Positions 4,372 through 5,623 of a stretch of DNA of 5,623 nucleotides are shown here, in pieces; within the stretch, counting starts at the first letter, position 1; each line of letters opens with the position of its first letter. The translations under genes and the position numbers were made by a program. The DNA comes from Gorillibacterium sp. GTDB taxonomy: Bacteria; Bacillota; Bacilli; Paenibacillales; NBRC-103111. The notes below the pieces were generated by a model. That model had not been told where the DNA came from. It did not search any database and saw nothing but the letters and a program-made list of their open reading frames with translations. The stretch lies in assembly GCA_023511325.1 (NCBI GenBank), contig JAIMBU010000238.1, forward strand, positions 1-5,623. Direction: 5' to 3'.

Positions 4372-5623
4372 ATGGAAGAATTAGCAGTATACGATTTTGA
4401 AAAACATCTGTCCAATCTCATGCGTGCACGATTTCCGTTTCTGTACATACCCACCTGGGAAGAAGAGCGGGCGATAGCGGTTATCCGGTCTGCCGCAACA
4501 ACCGAAGGTCTGATCAAGACAGTCCGTAAGGTATTTACTTGGAGTGTCACAAGCGGAATGACAGAGGAAGGTCAGCATGGTAAGGAGGAATCCAAATCGC
4601 CACTGAAATGTCTAGAAATCATTGAGGCCTACGAGCAGCCAGCCGTATTCATTCTCAAGGACTTTCACGTTTATCTAGGTAGCGGTGGCAAGCCCGCAGA
4701 CTTTCAGGTTATTCGCAAAATTCGCGATCTGCTTCCGTCGCTCAAGCAGAGTCCCAATCCAAAGAATGTGATCCTGATCAGCCCAGTCATCGTGCTACCC
4801 TTGGAGCTGCAGAAGGATGTAACCATTGTTGATTTCGATCTGCCCACATCTACCGAGATCAGAAGTGTCCTACGCGAAATGATTGATGCCAACAGGGGAA
4901 GTGGTCGAATCAGCATTGACCTCACCTCTGCAGATGAGGAATGGCTGTCTAAGGCAGCACTCGGTCTTACGCTGCAGGAAGCTGAGAATGCATTTGCTCG
5001 TGCAATGGTAGAGGATGGTAAACTCGACAAATTAGACGTTGAGGTTATTCTCGAAGAGAAACGCCAAATCATTAAAAAATCAGAGATTCTGGAATTCATC
5101 AAATCAGACCTAAAAATTGAGGATGTCGGTGGACTGGAGAATCTGAAGCGCTGGCTACTGAAGCGCAATAAATCCTGGCTTGATTCGGCTGCTGAATATG
5201 GCTTGCCCGCACCAAAGGGAGTTCTCATCACAGGCGTACCCGGTTGTGGTAAAAGCTTGATTGCCAAAGCAATCAGTGCGATGTGGCAGCTTCCTCTACT
5301 GCGCCTCGATCTGGGTAAAATCTTCAGTGGCATCGTCGGCAGCAGTGAGGAGAATATGCGCAAGGCAATCAAGACAGTTGAAGCAATCTCTCCATGTATT
5401 CTCTGGATCGATGAGATTGAGAAAGGCTTTAGCGGAACTTCAGGAGCGGGAGATAGCGGAACCTCCAGTCGGATCTTCGCTACCTTTCTGACATGGATGC
5501 AGGAGAAAACAAAGCCCGTGTTCGTCATTGCTACCGCTAACAACATTCAATTATTGCCGGCTGAGATGCTGCGCAAGGGACGGTTTGACGAAATTTTCTT
5601 TGTCGATTTACCTACGAGTAAAG
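4372..5623 (+). CDS. Ycf46-like AAA+ ATPase, 5' part
   Basis: Open from ATG 4372 to the window edge: 417 codons and no stop, so the 3' end is missing (Ycf46-type proteins are about 500 residues). Residues 1-250 have no Walker A motif but contain F-I-L-K-D-F-H and V-I-L-I-S-P strands resembling a degenerate ATPase fold. V-G-G-L-E-N-L (264-270) begins the AAA module. G-V-P-G-C-G-K-S (288-295) is Walker [13 protein letters not shown] (344-355) is Walker B with D347 and E348. A-T-A-N-N (387-391) is sensor 1. L-R-K-G-R-F-D-E (400-407) holds the arginine-finger positions R401 and R404. These blocks match Ycf46 of cyanobacteria and red-algal plastids, as I recall them. An in-frame TAA at 4330 leaves ATG 4372 as the only sensible start; GGAGG (4354-4358) lies a long 13 bases upstream. 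It is probably an oligomeric cytoplasmic remodelling ATPase; its target is unknown. Confidence 0.88.
   Translation, partial: MEELAVYDFEKHLSNLMRARFPFLYIPTWEEERAIAVIRSAATTEGLIKTVRKVFTWSVTSGMTEEGQHGKEESKSPLKCLEIIEAYEQPAVFILKDFHVYLGSGGKPADFQVIRKIRDLLPSLKQSPNPKNVILISPVIVLPLELQKDVTIVDFDLPTSTEIRSVLREMIDANRGSGRISIDLTSADEEWLSKAALGLTLQEAENAFARAMVEDGKLDKLDVEVILEEKRQIIKKSEILEFIKSDLKIEDVGGLENLKRWLLKRNKSWLDSAAEYGLPAPKGVLITGVPGCGKSLIAKAISAMWQLPLLRLDLGKIFSGIVGSSEENMRKAIKTVEAISPCILWIDEIEKGFSGTSGAGDSGTSSRIFATFLTWMQEKTKPVFVIATANNIQLLPAEMLRKGRFDEIFFVDLPTSK

Noticed and set aside
4704..5546. Minus-strand open frame of 280 codons
   Set aside because: It lies entirely antisense to the AAA+ ATPase gene, whose Walker A, Walker B and sensor motifs are clear. 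The antisense product is serine/arginine-rich with no recognisable domain, typical of a shadow frame.
1..5623. Search for CRISPR repeats, tRNA or rRNA genes, transposase genes, phage genes or a defence-type gene cluster
   Set aside because: No regularly spaced repeats, cloverleaf sequences or transposase/integrase motifs were seen. The AAA+ ATPase next to an esterase is not by itself evidence for a defence system.

Overview
The window looks like chromosomal DNA of a spore-forming Firmicute, most probably Paenibacillus or a close relative. The evidence is strong GGAGG-type ribosome binding sites, moderate and uneven G+C, Gram-positive style intrinsic terminators, a sigma-K-like promoter and the family make-up. 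The species is an inference; no rRNA or other marker gene is present.

Left part (1-475): the 3' end of a plus-strand hexapeptide-repeat O-acetyltransferase runs in from the left edge. It converges on a minus-strand operon that ends at a clear intrinsic terminator (about 424-466). Between them, on the minus strand at 299-421, lies a short remnant of the 5' end of an NAD(P)-dependent epimerase/dehydratase (SDR) gene. It carries the LGGTRFFGKRLV nucleotide-binding start and then stops, which points to an old rearrangement.

Second part (476-1690, minus strand): a two-gene flavoprotein operon. It encodes an NADPH-dependent FMN reductase/iron-sulfur-flavoprotein-like protein with a C-x2-C-x2-C-x7-C motif, followed by a small nitroreductase-family protein. 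The region upstream (about 1640-1830) is shared with the divergent glycosyltransferase operon and holds repeated ACCTTTTGG elements and inverted repeats that look like operators.

Third part (1779-3396, plus strand): two tandem paralogous family 2 glycosyltransferases whose reading frames overlap by ATGA, preceded by a sigma-K-type -10 element (CATActcTA) and followed by a stem-loop. This suggests a late mother-cell job such as glycosylation of the spore surface. The second copy keeps the DDDD metal site but has lost two other acidic positions that the first copy retains, so it may be a pseudoenzyme partner.

Right part (3447-5623, plus strand): an alpha/beta-hydrolase esterase with an extended -10 promoter and an intact Ser-Asp-His triad. 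After 45 bp comes the start of a Ycf46-like AAA+ ATPase that runs off the right edge; 417 codons are visible.

I see no tRNA, rRNA, CRISPR array, transposase or phage gene. I do not see a convincing new multi-gene system. The points most worth following are the glycosyltransferase pair with its putative sigma-K promoter, the SDR gene remnant, and the Ycf46-like ATPase outside its usual photosynthetic setting.
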